This document shows positions 4,509-5,594 of a stretch of DNA of 5,594 nt, piece after piece. Numbering within the stretch: the first letter of the stretch is position 1; each line of letters starts with the position of its first letter. A model generated the notes under the pieces. The model made no database searches. It saw nothing but the letters and a program-made list of their open reading frames with translations, and had not been told where the DNA came from. The stretch comes from UBA11858 sp964589145 (GTDB lineage: Bacteria; Chloroflexota; Anaerolineae; Anaerolineales; UBA11858): positions 1-5,594 of the forward strand of contig CAZPSL010000229.1 of the NCBI GenBank assembly GCA_964589145.1, written 5' to 3'. The position numbers were made by a program, and so were the translations under genes.

Positions 4509-5594
4509 ATGACCGAAGAAACCAATCCCGTCCAGGGGAGTGCTGCTCACAAGCCCATTGACGGACTGAAGTTCAAAAAACTGGCGGAGGCCGGATTGCA
4601 ATGGCTGCGTACCAACCAGGAGGTGGTGAACGCCCTTAACGTCTTCCCCGTCCCGGACGGAGATACGGGTACGAACATGGTGCTGACCATGCAATCGGCA
4701 TATGACGAAATTGCCGATTCACCGGAGACGCATGTCGGCAAGATGACCCAGGCCCTGGCGCACGGTGCACTGATGGGCGCGCGCGGCAACTCCGGGGTGA
4801 TTCTCTCCCAGTTGTGGCGCGGCTTCTCCCGCGCCCTGGAGGGACACGAGGTCATCGACGGGCCTGCACTGGCACGCGCTTTCGATGCGGCCCGCGAGAC
4901 GGCTTACAAGGGCGTTGTCCGCCCGGTGGAGGGGACAATCCTCACTGTCTCGAAAGATGTCGCCATCGCCGCTGAGGCCGCCCTGGAATTTACCCAGGAC
5001 CCGCTCGCCATCCTCGAAGCAGTGGTCAAGGCTGCTGATGAATCCGTGGAACGCACGCCCGAACTCCTGAAGGTGCTGGCGGATGCAGGGGTGGTCGATT
5101 CCGGCGGCAAGGGGCTGTTTTTCATCCTCGAGGGGATGCACCGCTTCACGCAGGGGCTTCCGCTGGATACCGCGGTGGCAACCGTCAAGCCGCTGGGCGC
5201 AATGGAAATGGATCAATCCTGGGATGTGATCGAACCCGGCCAGGATTTCGAGGTCGTGGTGGATTTCCGCCCGCACGACGCGCTGGAGTTGGAAAGTTTC
5301 TACTACGAACTGGAAAAAATGGGCACCTCCATCCAGGTCGGCGAGGGCGACGGAATGTACCGGATGCACATTCACGTCCCGCTGGATGCCCGCTATGAAC
5401 CGATTGACTACATTATGGAACTGGGGACGATCACCAAAGTTCACATGGAAAACCTGGTGGCGCAGATGGAGGAGATCGAGAAATCCCGCAAGCCCCAGTG
5501 GAATCTCAACCCCGTGGAACCGGGGCAGATCGCCGTAGTCGCGGTCGCTCCCGGCCCCGGAATCGCCCGTGTGTTCGCCAGCCTTGGGGTGGCG
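4509..5594 (+). CDS. DAK2-domain protein, FakA/YloV-like fatty acid kinase subunit, 3' end outside window
   Basis: The first 362 residues of a protein expected to exceed 500. The N-terminal DAK2 (DhaL-like) ATP domain has LNVFPVPDGDTGTNM (43-57) with the metal-binding aspartates Asp50/Asp52, GARGNSGVILSQ (90-101), PVEGTILTV (139-147), TPELLKVLADAGVVDSGGKG (183-202). A linker (about 215-240) leads to the middle FakA domain (about 241-325), with MHIHV (286-290) and TKVHMENLVAQMEEI (309-323). The C-terminal domain begins at about 340 (IAVVAVAPGPGIARVF). In Staphylococcus, FakA phosphorylates fatty acids held by DegV-type FakB proteins. The middle-domain zinc site there uses one Cys and two His; the His pair is present here (287, 289), but the Cys position reads Val (about 250, in VVVDF). 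ATG 4509 is preceded by AGGAG (4498-4502) with a 6-nt spacer. A FakB partner gene is not in the window. Confidence 0.9.
   Translation, partial: MTEETNPVQGSAAHKPIDGLKFKKLAEAGLQWLRTNQEVVNALNVFPVPDGDTGTNMVLTMQSAYDEIADSPETHVGKMTQALAHGALMGARGNSGVILSQLWRGFSRALEGHEVIDGPALARAFDAARETAYKGVVRPVEGTILTVSKDVAIAAEAALEFTQDPLAILEAVVKAADESVERTPELLKVLADAGVVDSGGKGLFFILEGMHRFTQGLPLDTAVATVKPLGAMEMDQSWDVIEPGQDFEVVVDFRPHDALELESFYYELEKMGTSIQVGEGDGMYRMHIHVPLDARYEPIDYIMELGTITKVHMENLVAQMEEIEKSRKPQWNLNPVEPGQIAVVAVAPGPGIARVFASLGVA

Noticed and set aside
4719..5444. 241-codon open frame on the minus strand inside the FakA-like gene
   Set aside because: The plus strand carries all DAK2 motifs; the antisense frame arises from GC-biased third positions.

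Overview
The window looks like part of a Chloroflexota (Anaerolineae-like) chromosome. This is inferred from the moderately high GC, the style of the Ser/Thr kinase (activation segment GSPQYFSPEQ, Pro/Ala-rich linker, terminal membrane helix), the exopolysaccharide-type sugar transferase and the short intergenic tandem repeats. No marker gene here proves the lineage.

Left part (1-2868, all + strand) is an envelope and signalling block. It holds the 3' end of a YegS/BmrU-type lipid kinase, a GC-rich imperfect inverted repeat, a class I SAM-dependent methyltransferase, a polyprenyl-phosphate sugar-1-phosphate transferase reduced to its catalytic C-terminal part, and a transmembrane Ser/Thr protein kinase with no extracellular sensor. 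The frame upstream of the sugar transferase still encodes what looks like the end of its missing N-terminal region, running right up to the methyltransferase stop. This suggests a larger glycosyltransferase lost its 5' half at this junction.

Middle part (2869-4139): a gap carrying an octamer array and a heptamer array, then ribulose-phosphate 3-epimerase (rpe), then rpmB (ribosomal protein L28) on the minus strand. Identical 15+15 bp palindromes sit on both sides of rpmB. One lies between the convergent rpe and rpmB and could terminate transcription. The other lies in the predicted 5' leader of rpmB.

Right part (4140-5594): an Asp23/Gls24 (YloU-like) gene and a DAK2-domain FakA/YloV-like gene, 12 nt apart and each with a good ribosome binding site, so very probably one operon. 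The second gene runs off the window.

The order kinase, rpe, rpmB (opposite strand), asp23/yloU, fakA/yloV matches the prkC-cpgA-rpe-thiN-spoVM-rpmB-yloU-yloV region of Bacillus subtilis as I remember it, without the cpgA, thiN and spoVM genes. The core is therefore an old housekeeping neighbourhood. I see no defence system, CRISPR array, RNA gene, transposase or clearly undescribed system. The points most worth checking are the truncated sugar transferase junction, the palindromes around rpmB, the tandem repeats before rpe and the missing zinc-ligand cysteine in the FakA-like protein.
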